Shown here: one piece after another, positions 28,741 through 39,131 of the stretch
How positions within the stretch are numbered: position 1 is the stretch's first letter
How the letters are laid out: the number at the start of each line of letters is the position of its first letter
DNA from: Gallionellales bacterium GWA2_54_124
GTDB lineage: Bacteria; Pseudomonadota; Gammaproteobacteria; Burkholderiales; Gallionellaceae
Length of the DNA: 64,000 bases
Direction of reading: 5' to 3'
Assembly (NCBI GenBank): GCA_001801025.1
Contig: MGWO01000006.1
Coordinates: 1-64,000 of the forward strand
The notes under the pieces: model-generated
Seen by the model: only the letters and a program-made list of their open reading frames with translations
What the model was told of the DNA's origin: nothing
Databases searched by the model: none
Program-made: the position numbers and the translations under genes

Positions 28741-29529
28741 TTAGCACGCGTTCAGATTGCGTAGCCGGAACTGGTTGATGACGCGATTTAACAGGTCGGC
28801 TGAGGGCGGCTGAACGGTTTTTAACTGGTAGGGGTATCCCAACTCCTCCCATTTGTGTTCGCCCATTTTATGAAACGGCAACACTTCCACGCGCTCTACG
28901 CCCTCCAGTGTGGCAACGAAATCTGCCAGCTTTTCCACGTCGTCAAATGCATCGGTGTAACCGGGTACCAGCACGTAGCGTATCCACATCTTTTTGCCCA
29001 TCGCCGACATCCGCTGCGCAAAATCGAGCGTCGGCTGGACGGGATTTGCGGTCAGTGCCTGATGTTTTGCCGGGTCGATGTGTTTGATGTCGAGCAGAAT
29101 CAGATCGACATTGTCAAACCAGTCGTCTTGCAGGTGCGCGCCTAAAAATCCCTGCGTGTCGAGTGTGGTATGCAGGTGTAGCTCGTGTTTTGCGCGGTAG
29201 AAGATTTCGCCGATGTAGTGAGCCTGCATCAGCGGTTCGCCGCCTGAAATAGTCAGCCCGCCGGTAGCGCGAAGAAAGCGGGCGTATTTTTTTAATTCGC
29301 TGATAATGTCGTCCACTTGCATCAGTTTTCCGTTGTGCAGCTTAACGGTATCGGGGTTGTGGCAATACAGACAACGAAACTGGCAGCCGGAGACGAAGAG
29401 CACAAAGCGCATGCCGGGGCCGTCGACGGCACTGCCGGTTACAAATGAATGCACAAAGCCTGACAGTCGACCGTTTTCGTCGACGCAGGCAGGGGCAATA
29501 TAGTTAGGGTGTCTTGATTCGCTTTGCAT
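28741..29529 (-). CDS. pflA: Pyruvate formate-lyase activating enzyme
   Basis: 262 residues. A radical SAM enzyme: SGCQFRCLYCHNPDT carries the CxxxCxxC cluster motif, and GGLTISGGEPLMQ the SAM-binding GGE motif. It installs the glycyl radical on PflB under anaerobic conditions. It lies 34 bases after pflB and 40 before the transporter. The length and the lack of an extra ferredoxin-type insert match PflA rather than activases of other glycyl-radical enzymes. Confidence 0.95.
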   Translation of the reverse strand: MQSESRHPNYIAPACVDENGRLSGFVHSFVTGSAVDGPGMRFVLFVSGCQFRCLYCHNPDTVKLHNGKLMQVDDIISELKKYARFLRATGGLTISGGEPLMQAHYIGEIFYRAKHELHLHTTLDTQGFLGAHLQDDWFDNVDLILLDIKHIDPAKHQALTANPVQPTLDFAQRMSAMGKKMWIRYVLVPGYTDAFDDVEKLADFVATLEGVERVEVLPFHKMGEHKWEELGYPYQLKTVQPPSADLLNRVINQFRLRNLNAC

Positions 29530-29563
29530 GAACGGGTATCGCCATCATCGATGGACTGAGTTT

Positions 29564-31834
29564 TTAACAGTGCAGATGGAAGGTGCGGTTAATGACATCG
29601 AGCTGTTGTTCGCGGGTCAGTTTGATGAAATTGACTGCATAGCCCGAGACGCGCAGCGTTAATTGCGGGTAGTTTTCCGGATGTTCCATCGCGTCGAGCA
29701 GCGTTTCCTTATTCAGCACGTTCACATTGACGTGAAAACCGTTTGAGGTGCAAAACATATCCAGGCAGTTGGTCAGATTGTCGATGCGGTCTGTCAGGGT
29801 GCGGCCCAGTGCGTCCGGTGTGCAGGTCGCGGTCCATGAAATGCCGTCGAGTGCAGCCAGATAGGGCAGCTTTGCGACGGATGCGCCGGAGGCGACAAAC
29901 CCTTGGGTATCACGACCGTTCATCGGGTTGGCACCGGGTGCGAAAGGCTCGCCGGTTCTTCTGCCGTCCGGTGTGTTACCCGTCTTCTTACCGTACACCA
30001 CGTTGGAGGTGATCGTCAGTACCGACTGGGTCGGCACACTGTCGCGGTAGGTCTTGTGTTTACGGATTTTATCCATGAACGTCTCGACCAGCCACACCGC
30101 GATCTGATCGACGCGATTGTCGTTGTTGCCGTAGGCCGGATATTCGCCTTCAATGGCAAAGTCGGTCGCGATTCCCTGATCGTTACGGATTACTTTGACG
30201 GGGGCGTATTTGATCGCGGACAGCGAATCGGCGACCACTGACAGCCCGGCAATGCCGCAGGCCATGGTGCGCAGGATATCTCTGTCGTGCAGCGCCATTT
30301 CGATGCGTTCGTAATGGTATTTGTCGTGCATGAAGTGGATGGCATTCAAGGCCTTGATGTAGGTCGTGGCAAGCCAGTCCATCATCTGCTCGAATTTATC
30401 GACCACCTCATCATAGTCCAGATAGTCGCCGGTGATTGGGGTAAAACCGCTGGCGATCTTGATGCCGGATTTTTCATCCACGCCGCCGTTGATCGCATAC
30501 AGCATGGTCTTGGCCAGATTGCACCGTGCACCGAAGAACTGCATCTGCTTGCCGATGCGCATTGCCGAGACGCAGCAGGCGATGGCGTAATCGTCGCCCC
30601 AGTGTTCGCGCATTAAGTCGTCCGATTCATACTGGATCGCGCTGGTCTCGATGGAGGCTTTGGAACAGAAATTCTTGAAGCCCTGTGGCAGTGATTTTGA
30701 CCACAATACGGTCAGATTGGGTTCGGGGGCAGGCCCCAGGTTGTACAGGGTGTGGAGGAAGCGGAAGCTGTTTTTGGTGACCAGCGTGCGCCCGTCTTCG
30801 CCCATGCCGCCGATCGCTTCGGTGACCCACGCAGGATCTCCCGAAAACAGCAGGTCGTATTCAGGGGTGCGCAAAAAGCGCACGATGCGCAATTTAATGA
30901 CCAGATCGTCCATCAGTTCCTGTGCCTGAGATTCGGTGAGCAGGCCTGTCGCGATGTCGCGTTCGAGGTAGATGTCGAGGAAGGACGAGATTCGGCCGAT
31001 CGACATTGCCGCGCCGTTTTGTTCCTTGATTGCGGCCAGATAGCCGAAATAGGTCCATTGCACCGCTTCGTGTGCAGAGGCGGCAGGCGTGCCGATGTCG
31101 AAACCGTAGGTCGCCGCCATCTGCTTGAGTTCTGTGAGCGCCCGGATCTGTTCGGATAGCTCTTCGCGCACGCGCAGTACGTCTTCGCTGAACACGGCGC
31201 TGTCGAGTTCTGACTTTTCGCGCTGCTTGTCGCGGACCAAAAAGTCGATGCCGTACAACGCGACGCGGCGGTAATCCCCCACGATACGCCCGCGCCCGTA
31301 AGCGTCGGGCAGCCCTGTGATGATGCCGGATTTGCGGCAGGCGAGAATGTCAGGACTGTAGGCGTCGAACACGCCCTGATTGTGATCCTTGCGATACAGC
31401 TGGTAGGCTTCTTTGACTTTCGGGTTCAGCGTGAACCCGTAGGCTTCAAGGCCGGCTTCTACCATGCGCAATCCGCCGTTAGGGATGATGGCGCGTTTGA
31501 GCGGCGCATCGGTCTGCAATCCGACGATCAGTTCGAGCGTCTTGTTGATATAACCCGGTTGATGGGCGGTGATCGATGAACCGATGTCGGCTGAGACGTC
31601 CAGTACGCCCTTGATGCGCTCTTCTTTGATGAGTGCCGAGAGTTCGCGCCACAGTTGCTGCGTGCGCGCCGTGGCAGGTGCTAAAAATTGCTCGCCGCCT
31701 TCATAGGGCGTGTAATTGCGCTGGATGAAGTCGCGCACGGCCACGCGTTGTTGCCATTGACCGCCGGTAAATCCGGTCCAGCAGGCAGGCTGCAAATTAT
31801 CTTGGGGGGCGTTCATAAACACTTTCAATTTCAT
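29564..31834 (-). CDS. pflB: Pyruvate formate-lyase (formate C-acetyltransferase)
   Basis: 756 residues. The active cysteine pair is C420-C421 ([10 protein letters not shown]), and the glycyl-radical glycine is G731 in RVSGYAV near the C-terminus. It converts pyruvate and CoA to acetyl-CoA and formate without oxygen. All key residues are present and the length matches E. coli PflB. The first ATG at 31834 has no clear ribosome binding site; the internal ATG at 31816 (MNAPQDN) is an alternative. First gene of the pflB-pflA-transporter operon. Confidence 0.96.
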   Translation of the reverse strand: MKLKVFMNAPQDNLQPACWTGFTGGQWQQRVAVRDFIQRNYTPYEGGEQFLAPATARTQQLWRELSALIKEERIKGVLDVSADIGSSITAHQPGYINKTLELIVGLQTDAPLKRAIIPNGGLRMVEAGLEAYGFTLNPKVKEAYQLYRKDHNQGVFDAYSPDILACRKSGIITGLPDAYGRGRIVGDYRRVALYGIDFLVRDKQREKSELDSAVFSEDVLRVREELSEQIRALTELKQMAATYGFDIGTPAASAHEAVQWTYFGYLAAIKEQNGAAMSIGRISSFLDIYLERDIATGLLTESQAQELMDDLVIKLRIVRFLRTPEYDLLFSGDPAWVTEAIGGMGEDGRTLVTKNSFRFLHTLYNLGPAPEPNLTVLWSKSLPQGFKNFCSKASIETSAIQYESDDLMREHWGDDYAIACCVSAMRIGKQMQFFGARCNLAKTMLYAINGGVDEKSGIKIASGFTPITGDYLDYDEVVDKFEQMMDWLATTYIKALNAIHFMHDKYHYERIEMALHDRDILRTMACGIAGLSVVADSLSAIKYAPVKVIRNDQGIATDFAIEGEYPAYGNNDNRVDQIAVWLVETFMDKIRKHKTYRDSVPTQSVLTITSNVVYGKKTGNTPDGRRTGEPFAPGANPMNGRDTQGFVASGASVAKLPYLAALDGISWTATCTPDALGRTLTDRIDNLTNCLDMFCTSNGFHVNVNVLNKETLLDAMEHPENYPQLTLRVSGYAVNFIKLTREQQLDVINRTFHLHC

Positions 31835-32096
31835 CGCTATTCGGGCGATTAGGCTATTTATTCAGGGCAGTTGTTTTGCAAGGCACAGTGAATATATAGG
31901 GGAAATATTGAAATTTCGTTGCAGTTGCGAACAAACGGCAAGTAAATCTCGATACAATGCGCATCAGTTTATTGCTAAACCTAGGATTGTGTGGTTTTCA
32001 CGGTCGCAATTATAACTCATCGAGTCGCTTACGACCAAAACGCGTGCTGCGGGCTCGATTTTGTTGCGGCGGCCTTAAATTTTTGCCTTTATCTAA
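31835..32096. promoter_or_regulatory. Divergent control region between pflB and perM-like gene
   Basis: 262 AT-rich bases between divergent genes. TATATATT near 31,894-31,901 could serve as a -10 towards pflB and TACAAT near 31,953 a -10 towards the plus strand, but neither has a convincing -35 partner. No TTGAT-N4-ATCAA (FNR) site was found, which is surprising for a pfl operon. Confidence 0.35.
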
Positions 32097-33155
32097 ATGA
32101 CAACGTCCCGTTTCCCCGCATTGCAGTGGTTGCTTTTTGTTGTGCCGGCCTTGCTGTTGCTCTACTGGCTCAGCCCTATCCTGACTCCTTTTGTGGCAGC
32201 GGCGATACTCGCCTATATCTGCAATCCGCTGGTGCGTCGTCTCGTCGTATTGAAGTTGCCGCGAGCGGCTGCGGTGGTGATGGTGATGGTTTTTTTGATG
32301 CTGTTGTTCGCGGGTCTGCTGCTGATTATGCTGCCGCTGCTGGAAAAGGAAATCAGCCTGTTCATGGTGCGCCTGCCCGACCTGATCGAAATGCTGAGGG
32401 CCAGTCTGCTGCCGAAGTTGCAGCTGTGGTTTGGTGCAGAGTTGCAATGGGATAGCACGCTGCTGAAAAACTGGCTGTTGAGTCACTGGCAGTCGGCAGG
32501 CGGAATGGCTGAAAAGCTACTGCCCTGGCTGTCGAGCAGTGGCGGAAAAATTCTCAACGTGGTGATGAACCTGTTGCTGATTCCGGTCGCGATGTTTTAT
32601 TTTTTGCGCGACGGCGGATTAATGGCCGCAAAATTTGATGCGCTGATTCCCCGTCACTGGCACGCCAAGGTGTGTGAGATCAGCGCCGAGGTTGATCGTG
32701 TGCTGGCGGAATTTTTGCGCGGACAAATCTCGGTCATGTTGCTGATGAGTGCTTTTTACAGTCTGGTGTTATGGGCTGTGGGACTCGAATTTGCCTTGCC
32801 GATCGGCATTGTTGCCGGAATGCTGGTGTTCATTCCCTATCTTGGTATGGTGATCGGCCTCTTGCTGGCGACGCTGGCCGCTGCGATGCAATTTACTGAA
32901 TTGAGCGGCGTGTTATGGGTGTGGGGGGTATTCGGCGCAGGACAGATGCTGGAGGGTACCTTGGTCACGCCCTGGCTGGTCGGCGAACGTATCGGTCTGC
33001 ATCCGCTGGCGGTTATTTTTGCGCTGCTGGCTTTCGGGCAATTGTTCGGCTTTTTCGGCGTGCTGCTGGCGCTGCCGATGTCGGCCATCCTGTTAGTTGC
33101 GCTGCGCCACGGTACGATCTGGTATCTGTCCAGCCGGATGTACGGTAAACAATGA
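32097..33155 (+). CDS. AI-2E family transporter (PerM/YdiK type)
   Basis: 352 residues with about eight membrane helices, LPLLEKEISLFMVRLPDL in the first cytosolic segment and the conserved C-terminal block GQMLEGTLVTPWLVGERIGLHPLAV. Family members are permeases of unsettled substrate (AI-2 export, small organic ions, or sodium/proton exchange). The last four bases overlap hda (ATGA). The perM-hda pair is conserved in many proteobacteria. Confidence 0.88.
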   Translation: MTTSRFPALQWLLFVVPALLLLYWLSPILTPFVAAAILAYICNPLVRRLVVLKLPRAAAVVMVMVFLMLLFAGLLLIMLPLLEKEISLFMVRLPDLIEMLRASLLPKLQLWFGAELQWDSTLLKNWLLSHWQSAGGMAEKLLPWLSSSGGKILNVVMNLLLIPVAMFYFLRDGGLMAAKFDALIPRHWHAKVCEISAEVDRVLAEFLRGQISVMLLMSAFYSLVLWAVGLEFALPIGIVAGMLVFIPYLGMVIGLLLATLAAAMQFTELSGVLWVWGVFGAGQMLEGTLVTPWLVGERIGLHPLAVIFALLAFGQLFGFFGVLLALPMSAILLVALRHGTIWYLSSRMYGKQ

Positions 33156-33811
33156 ATCAGTTACTGCTCGATATTACGCCCGACTGGTGGCCGACCTTCG
33201 ACAACTTTGTCGCGGGCGGCAATGCCGAATTATTGTCTGTACTCCATCAGGCCTTGTCCGGCGAGAGCGCGGAGCGGTGTGTGTATGTATGGGGGGCGGA
33301 CGGCAGCGGCAAGAGTCATTTGCTGCAAGCCTGTGTCGGGGTTGCGCAAAACGCGCATCTGAATGCGATTTATGCGCAAGGCTATGTGCCGGAACCGGCC
33401 GAAGTGGTGGCTGTTGACGATGCCGATACGCTCGATGAAGCAGCGCAAATCGAGCTGTTCAATCTCTACAATCACATGCGTGACAGTGGCGGAATGCTGC
33501 TGGTTAGCGGGCTGAGTTCTCCGCTGCATCTGAATGTGCGCGCTGATTTACGCACCCGTTTAGGCTGGGGGCTGGTATATCAGGTGCAGGGGCTGAGCGA
33601 TGAAGAGAAGGCCTTGGCGCTTATCGGACATGCCCAGGGGCGGGGGTTTGCGCTGGCACCGGAAGTTGTGCAGTATCTTTTGCGTCACGGGCGTCGCGAT
33701 CTGCCGAGTCTGCTGGCGGTGCTCGATGCGCTCGATGAGCATTCGCTGCGCCTGCACCGTGCGCCTTCGATTCCCTTGCTCAAGGAAGTGATGCAATTCG
33801 AAATAAATTAG
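33152..33811 (+). CDS. hda: DnaA regulatory inactivator Hda
   Basis: 219 residues. A DnaA-like AAA+ domain without the DNA-binding domain: start MNQLLLDITPDWWPTFDNFV, Walker A GADGSGKSHLLQA, Walker B VAVDDADTL. With the DNA-loaded beta clamp it promotes hydrolysis of DnaA-ATP and prevents re-initiation; a clamp-binding QLLLDI-like peptide sits at the N-terminus as expected. It is coupled to the upstream permease. Confidence 0.93.
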   Translation: MNQLLLDITPDWWPTFDNFVAGGNAELLSVLHQALSGESAERCVYVWGADGSGKSHLLQACVGVAQNAHLNAIYAQGYVPEPAEVVAVDDADTLDEAAQIELFNLYNHMRDSGGMLLVSGLSSPLHLNVRADLRTRLGWGLVYQVQGLSDEEKALALIGHAQGRGFALAPEVVQYLLRHGRRDLPSLLAVLDALDEHSLRLHRAPSIPLLKEVMQFEIN

Positions 33812-33822
33812 GGAAGCTTGAG

Positions 33823-34485
33823 ATGAATTTAGCCTTATTTGATCTGGACAATACGCTGCTTAACGGCGACAGCGATTTTGAGTGGTCGCAATTTTTGATT
33901 CGCATCGGCATACTCGACCGCGAACTGTTCGAAGTAAAAAATCAGGCCTTTTACGATCAGTACAAGGCGGGTACGCTCGATATTCATGAGTTTTTAGATT
34001 TTCAGCTCAAACCTTTGTCGCGCCATTCCCGTAAGACGCTCGACGCCTGGCACGCGCAGTTCATGCGTGAAAACGTGATGCCGATGGTGACACAAGCCTC
34101 GCGCGATTTGGTGCAGCGGCACCGGCAGGCGGGGGACATCTGCGTTATCATCACCGCGACTAACAGCTTTGTCACCGCACCGATTGCCCGCGAGTTTGGT
34201 ATCGAGCATCTGATTGCGACCGAACCTGAACAGATCGAGGGCGAATTTACCGGTCGGGTTGCCGATGTGCCGTGTTTCCGTGAGGGAAAAATCACGCGGC
34301 TGACGAACTGGTTGAGTTCACGCGGCTGGAGGCTGGATAGTTTCGAGAACAGCACGTTTTACAGCGACTCCCTCAACGATCTGCCGCTGATGTGCAAGGT
34401 GAAAAAACCTGTCGCCGCCAACCCCGATGAAACCTTGCGCGCCCATGCGGCAGCGCATGGCTGGGACATCATCAATTTACGCTAG
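33823..34485 (+). CDS. HAD-superfamily phosphatase (SerB-like, subclass IB)
   Basis: 220 residues. DLDNTLL holds the nucleophile and acid aspartates, ITATNSFV the second motif, and YSDSLNDLPLM the metal aspartates. It belongs to the HAD-IB group of small phosphatases that act on phosphoserine-like or histidinol-phosphate-like substrates. It follows hda by 11 bases, an arrangement common in betaproteobacteria, where pcnB usually comes next; pcnB is not present here. Confidence 0.88.
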   Translation: MNLALFDLDNTLLNGDSDFEWSQFLIRIGILDRELFEVKNQAFYDQYKAGTLDIHEFLDFQLKPLSRHSRKTLDAWHAQFMRENVMPMVTQASRDLVQRHRQAGDICVIITATNSFVTAPIAREFGIEHLIATEPEQIEGEFTGRVADVPCFREGKITRLTNWLSSRGWRLDSFENSTFYSDSLNDLPLMCKVKKPVAANPDETLRAHAAAHGWDIINLR

Positions 34486-34570
34486 CCGGGCTGGATTTCT
34501 TGTACAATTTGGCGGTAAAAGGCTGTATATTGAAAAACTGCACGAAATCATTGCTTAAAAGGGGACTGTT

Positions 34571-34759
34571 ATGAAGCCACATAACTATATCGGGTATGAG
34601 AAGGTCATGCACGAAGCGCTGGTCGCGGCGCGTGGTGAGAAGGTGAACACCAATGAAGATAAAATTCATGCGTTAGAACGCAAGCTCGAAACATCCAAGC
34701 TGTCGAATCTGGAAATAGCTGAAATTCATAAGCAGCTCAAGCACTTGCGTTCACGTTAA
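34571..34759 (+). CDS. Small helical protein of unknown function
   Basis: 62 residues: MKPHNYIGYEKVMHEAL, then a charged region that should be two helices (EDKIHALERKLETSKLSNLE, IAEIHKQLKHLRSR), probably a short coiled coil. AAAGGGGA lies ahead of the ATG and a strong terminator follows. I do not recognise the family. The single-gene transcript layout suggests it is real. Confidence 0.65.
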   Translation: MKPHNYIGYEKVMHEALVAARGEKVNTNEDKIHALERKLETSKLSNLEIAEIHKQLKHLRSR

Positions 34760-34763
34760 GTCA

Positions 34764-34788
34764 CAGCCACTCAGGGCCTGAGTGGCTG
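34764..34788. terminator. Bidirectional terminator between the small gene and mfd
   Basis: CAGCCACTCAG pairs perfectly with CTGAGTGGCTG around GGC. It lies between two converging genes and can serve both; T-tracts are short on either side. Confidence 0.7.
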
Positions 34789-34797
34789 ATTCTTGTC

Positions 34798-37700
34798 CTA
34801 TTTCAGTTCGTTGATGAAATTTCTGATTGCCAGCACCCGCTGATTTAAATCTGCCTGTTTGAGCTCGATGCGCAGTTTGTCCTGTCCGATCATTTTGATA
34901 TGGCGGCGGCTTTGAATCAGCGTGATGATTTTCATCGGGTCGATCGGCGGATTGTGCACAAACTGAATCTGAATCGCTTCATCGGATGCATCTACTTTGC
35001 AGATGCCTAAGGGTTTGGTGGCAATGCGCAGGCGATGGCAGTCGAGCAGCGTTTGCGCCGTCTCAGGCAGCAGGCCGAATCGGTCGATCAGTTCCTGATG
35101 CATGGAGTCGAGTTCGGGTTGGCTCGTGCAATTGGCCAGACGTTTGTAGATCACCAGTCGCTGGTGGATGTCGCCGCAATACTCATCGGGCAGCAGGGCG
35201 GGGCTATGCAGATTGATTTCGGTGGTGACGCCCAGCGGGTGGGCCATATCCGGCTCACGCCCCTGTTTGAGAGAGGCCACAGCCGCGTTGAGCATCTCGG
35301 TGTACAGCGAGAATCCGATCTCTTGCATCTCGCCACTTTGCGATTCGCCCAGCACTTCACCCGCGCCCCGTATCTCCAGATCGTGCATCGCCAGAAAAAA
35401 TCCGCTGCCCAGTTGCTCCATCGCCTGTATCGCTTCCAGACGTTTTTTCGCCTGTACCGTTAAACCGTCCAGACTGTCCACCAGCAAATAGGCGTAAGCC
35501 TGATGGTGCGAACGTCCGACGCGGCCTCTCAACTGATGCAGTTGTGCGAGGCCAAAGCGGTCGGCGCGGTTTATGATGATGGTGTTGGCCGTGGGGATAT
35601 CGATACCGGTTTCGATAATCGTGGTGCACAGTAAAATATTGAAACGCTGCTGATAGAAGTCGCGCATGACGGCCTCTAACTCGCGCTCGCCCATCTGGCC
35701 GTGTGCAGTGCGGATGCGCGCCTCAGGCAGCAGTTCAGTCAGCTTTTCCGCCATATTGGCGATGGTGTCCACCTCGTTGTGCAGGAAATACACCTGACCG
35801 CCGCGCTTGAGTTCGCGCAGCACCGCTTCGCGGATCACGCCCTGACTATAGGCGCTGACGAAGGTTTTAATGGACAAGCGCCGCTGCGGGGCGGTTGCGA
35901 TGATGGAAAAATCGCGCAGCCCTTCGAGAGACATCGCAAGCGTTCTCGGAATCGGCGTGGCGGTCAGCGTCAGGATATCCACTTCGGCGCGCAACGCTTT
36001 CAGGCGTTCCTTCTGCTGTACGCCGAACCGGTGTTCTTCGTCGATGATCAGCAAGCCCAGATTGTCGAATTCGATGCCTTTCTGGATCAGTTTGTGGGTG
36101 CCGATGATGATGTCGAGTTTGCCCTCGGCCATTTCCTTTAACGCCTGCGTCTGTTCTTTTGCTGAACGGAAGCGCGACAGCTCGCCGATGCGGATCGGCC
36201 AGTCGGCGAAGCGGGTGGAGAAATTCTGGTAGTGCTGTTCGGCAAGCAGCGTGGTCGGCACCAGCACGGCAACCTGTTTGCCGTCCATCACGGCGACGAA
36301 TGCGGCACGCAGGGCGACTTCGGTTTTTCCGAACCCCACATCGCCGCAAATCAGTCTGTCCATCGGTTTTCCCGATTGCAGATCTTCGATCACGGCGTTG
36401 ATGGCGGCGGCCTGATCGGGCGTTTCTTCAAACCCGAATCCGGCGGCGAATTCTTCATAATCGCGCGGAGTGACTTTAAATGAATGCCCCTTGCGGGTCG
36501 CGCGCTGGGCATAGATGTTCAGCAGTTCGGCAGCGGTGTCGCGTACCTGTTGCATCGCACGGCGTTTAGCCTTGTCCCATGCGCCGTTGCCCAGTTTGTG
36601 CAGCGGGGCGGTATCATGCGCCCCTCCGCTGTAACGGCCGATCACATGCAGCAGCGATACCGGCACGTATAATTTATCGGAGCCTGCATATTCGAGCAGC
36701 AAAAATTCGCCCATCCCTTCGCCCAGATCCAGATTGACCAGCCCCTGATAGCGCGCGATGCCGTGCTGTTCGTGAACCACCGGGTCGCCGACCTTGAGTT
36801 CGGACAGGTCGCGCAACATGCCTTCGATGTTGGTTTTTTTAGCGATCCGCGCCGCGCGGTTGCGGGGCATGGAGGCATACAGCTCGGTCTCGGTTACGAT
36901 GGCTAAGCGTTCATCCGGCAGCAAGAAGCCGTTTTGCAGCGGCGCAATGCACAGCATGAATCGGGCTTTTTTCTGCAAAAATCCGGCGAAATTTTCGCAT
37001 ACTTCCGCCTTCAGTCCGTATTCCTGCAAATAGCCCGACATGATTTCGCGCCGCCCCAGACTGTCCGCCAGCAGCAGCGTGCGTCCGTCATACGTTTGTA
37101 GAAACTGTGCGAACGCCTGCGTCGGCATCTCGGCGTGACGGTTTACCGCGATGTTGGGCAGTTTTTCGGTCGCGCAAGGGGTGAGATTGGCGGAGTCGCC
37201 ATCCGGCGCAATATCGAGCCTTGCGAATGCGCGGGCGGCAATGAAAAATGCCTCGGCATCCATGAACAAGTCGGCCAGCGGCAGCAGCGGGTGTTGCGGG
37301 TCACCCCGGAGCAGGTTGTAGCGCGAGGCGGCATCCACGCCGAACTGCGCAATCGCCGCATCCACATTACCATGCAGGCACAGCGTGGCATTTTTCGGCA
37401 GATAGTCGAATACGGTGGCGGTCTTGTCGAAGAATAGTGGCAGGTAATACTCGATCCCTGCGGGTGCATTGCCTTTGCTGACTTCTTTGTAGATGCGCGA
37501 TTTGGACGGGTCGCCTTCAAATACATCCCGGAAGCGCTGGCGAAAGTGCGCCTGACCTTTGTCGTCCAGCGGGAATTCGCGCGCGGGCAACAGGCGAATC
37601 TCCGGCACCGGATACAGCGTGCGCTGTGTGTCCACGTCAAAGGTAGAGATGGTTTCGATTTCATCGTCGAATAAATCGATGCGATACGGCAGTACGCTGC

Positions 37701-38202
37701 CCATGGCAAACAGGTCGATGATGCCGCCTCTGACGCAGAATTCGCCGGGCGATAAGACTTGTTGCACATGACTGTAGCCGGCGAATGTCATCTGTTCGCG
37801 CAAGGCGGGCAGATTGAGTTTCTCGCCGCGTTTGATAAAAAAGGTGAACGCGGACAGATATTCAGCCGGTGGCAAGGGGTAGAGCGCGGTCGTGACCGGC
37901 ACCACTAGCACGTCGCACGACTGGCTGCGCACATGGTGCAGCGTGGACAGGCGTTCTGAGATCAGGTCCTGATGCGGTGAAAAATGGTCGTACGGCAGCG
38001 TCTCCCAGTCAGGCAGCAGATGTACGCGCAAGTCGGGCGCGAAGAACGGGATTTCCTCGATGAGTCGCTGGGCCTCATTCGCATTTGCCGTGATGACCAC
38101 CAGCGGCGTATGTTTATCAGCAAATTGCGCCAGTGCCAGTGCGTCTGAGGAGCCGACAAGGCGGGTGTAGCGGGGGCGGGTGTGGGTCGATGTGAACAGC
38201 AT
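34798..38202 (-). CDS. mfd: Transcription-repair coupling factor
   Basis: 1134 residues, full length. UvrB-like N-terminal domains, then the RNA polymerase-interacting domain (KVGDPVVHEQHGIARYQGL near residue 480), RecG-like helicase motifs with GDVGFGKTEVALRA near residue 620 and IIDEEHRFGV near 719, and a C-terminal TRCF domain. It removes stalled RNA polymerase and recruits UvrA. The gene is single and divergent from ispD. Confidence 0.97.
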   Translation of the reverse strand: MLFTSTHTRPRYTRLVGSSDALALAQFADKHTPLVVITANANEAQRLIEEIPFFAPDLRVHLLPDWETLPYDHFSPHQDLISERLSTLHHVRSQSCDVLVVPVTTALYPLPPAEYLSAFTFFIKRGEKLNLPALREQMTFAGYSHVQQVLSPGEFCVRGGIIDLFAMGSVLPYRIDLFDDEIETISTFDVDTQRTLYPVPEIRLLPAREFPLDDKGQAHFRQRFRDVFEGDPSKSRIYKEVSKGNAPAGIEYYLPLFFDKTATVFDYLPKNATLCLHGNVDAAIAQFGVDAASRYNLLRGDPQHPLLPLADLFMDAEAFFIAARAFARLDIAPDGDSANLTPCATEKLPNIAVNRHAEMPTQAFAQFLQTYDGRTLLLADSLGRREIMSGYLQEYGLKAEVCENFAGFLQKKARFMLCIAPLQNGFLLPDERLAIVTETELYASMPRNRAARIAKKTNIEGMLRDLSELKVGDPVVHEQHGIARYQGLVNLDLGEGMGEFLLLEYAGSDKLYVPVSLLHVIGRYSGGAHDTAPLHKLGNGAWDKAKRRAMQQVRDTAAELLNIYAQRATRKGHSFKVTPRDYEEFAAGFGFEETPDQAAAINAVIEDLQSGKPMDRLICGDVGFGKTEVALRAAFVAVMDGKQVAVLVPTTLLAEQHYQNFSTRFADWPIRIGELSRFRSAKEQTQALKEMAEGKLDIIIGTHKLIQKGIEFDNLGLLIIDEEHRFGVQQKERLKALRAEVDILTLTATPIPRTLAMSLEGLRDFSIIATAPQRRLSIKTFVSAYSQGVIREAVLRELKRGGQVYFLHNEVDTIANMAEKLTELLPEARIRTAHGQMGERELEAVMRDFYQQRFNILLCTTIIETGIDIPTANTIIINRADRFGLAQLHQLRGRVGRSHHQAYAYLLVDSLDGLTVQAKKRLEAIQAMEQLGSGFFLAMHDLEIRGAGEVLGESQSGEMQEIGFSLYTEMLNAAVASLKQGREPDMAHPLGVTTEINLHSPALLPDEYCGDIHQRLVIYKRLANCTSQPELDSMHQELIDRFGLLPETAQTLLDCHRLRIATKPLGICKVDASDEAIQIQFVHNPPIDPMKIITLIQSRRHIKMIGQDKLRIELKQADLNQRVLAIRNFINELK

Positions 38203-38450
38203 GGCTGAAATCTGAAGACGAATAGCGCTGCATTATAAGTTAAAGGTTGTCACGCGGTTAAATGTTGAAACTCCATCAGAGGAAAATTCACAGCCCTATT
38301 CACGGGGAGAAATCTCCGTTATAAAACTTGAAAGTCGCAACATCATTCGAGATGACGAATAATTGGCTAGGTTTGTTTTTCTCCGCGTCTCCGCGCACTC
38401 CGCGTGAAATCGCTTTTTCATGGATGGCTTGTTTCAATTACAATTCGTCC

Positions 38451-39131
38451 ATGACTGAATTCTACGCATTAGTTCCTGCCGCCGGTTTTGGCGCGCGTAT
38501 GGGACATGAGTTACCCAAACAATATCTGCCGCTGGCAGGTTATCCGATGATACATCACGCGATTGCCACGCTATGCGCCTGTGCGGAAATCACGACCGTG
38601 TTTGTGGTGTTGTCTGTTCATGACACATTATTTGATACCTTTGACTGGAGCCGGTTTGGCGATAAGCTGCAGCCTTTGTACTGCGGCGGCGAAACCCGTG
38701 CGGATACGGTGCTTAACGGTCTGCTCGCATCGGAACTGGAGCCGGATGACTGGGTTCTGGTGCACGATGCGGCGCGCCCTTGTCTGGCGAATGCGCATCT
38801 GATAAAGCTGATCAATGAATTAAAGGATGATCCGATAGGCGGCATTCTGGCAGTGCCCGTCGCGGATACGTTAAAGCGCGCGAATGCAGAGGGGCGCATA
38901 CAGCAAACTGAAAACCGCGAGCAGTTATGGCAGGCGCAGACGCCGCAAATGTTCCGCGCAGGCCTGCTGGCGCAAGCCTTGCAGCAATGTAAAACAGTGA
39001 CCGATGAGGCGTCCGCCATCGAGGCGCTGGGGCTGCATCCTAAGCTGGTTTCGGGAGATTCAACCAATTTTAAAGTGACCTATCCGCAGGATTTGAGGAT
39101 GGCCGGATTGTTGCTGGGAGAGAAAAAATGA
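38451..39131 (+). CDS. ispD: 2-C-methyl-D-erythritol 4-phosphate cytidylyltransferase
   Basis: 226 residues from the ATG at 38451. The nucleotide-binding start [29 protein letters not shown] and [10 protein letters not shown] are diagnostic. It makes CDP-methylerythritol in the MEP isoprenoid pathway. The reading frame is open 41 codons further up, but that part has no IspD homology. It overlaps ispF by four bases. Confidence 0.95.
   Translation: MTEFYALVPAAGFGARMGHELPKQYLPLAGYPMIHHAIATLCACAEITTVFVVLSVHDTLFDTFDWSRFGDKLQPLYCGGETRADTVLNGLLASELEPDDWVLVHDAARPCLANAHLIKLINELKDDPIGGILAVPVADTLKRANAEGRIQQTENREQLWQAQTPQMFRAGLLAQALQQCKTVTDEASAIEALGLHPKLVSGDSTNFKVTYPQDLRMAGLLLGEKK

Noticed and set aside
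37143..37769. 208-residue open frame in another frame inside mfd
   Set aside because: It is a same-strand shadow of mfd with biased composition and no homology.
38370..38410. Repetitive CTCCGCGTCTCCGCGCACTCCGCGTGAAAT stretch upstream of ispD, open in the ispD frame
   Set aside because: It gives an N-terminal extension without IspD homology and looks like a simple dispersed intergenic sequence; I placed the start at 38451 and did not call a feature.
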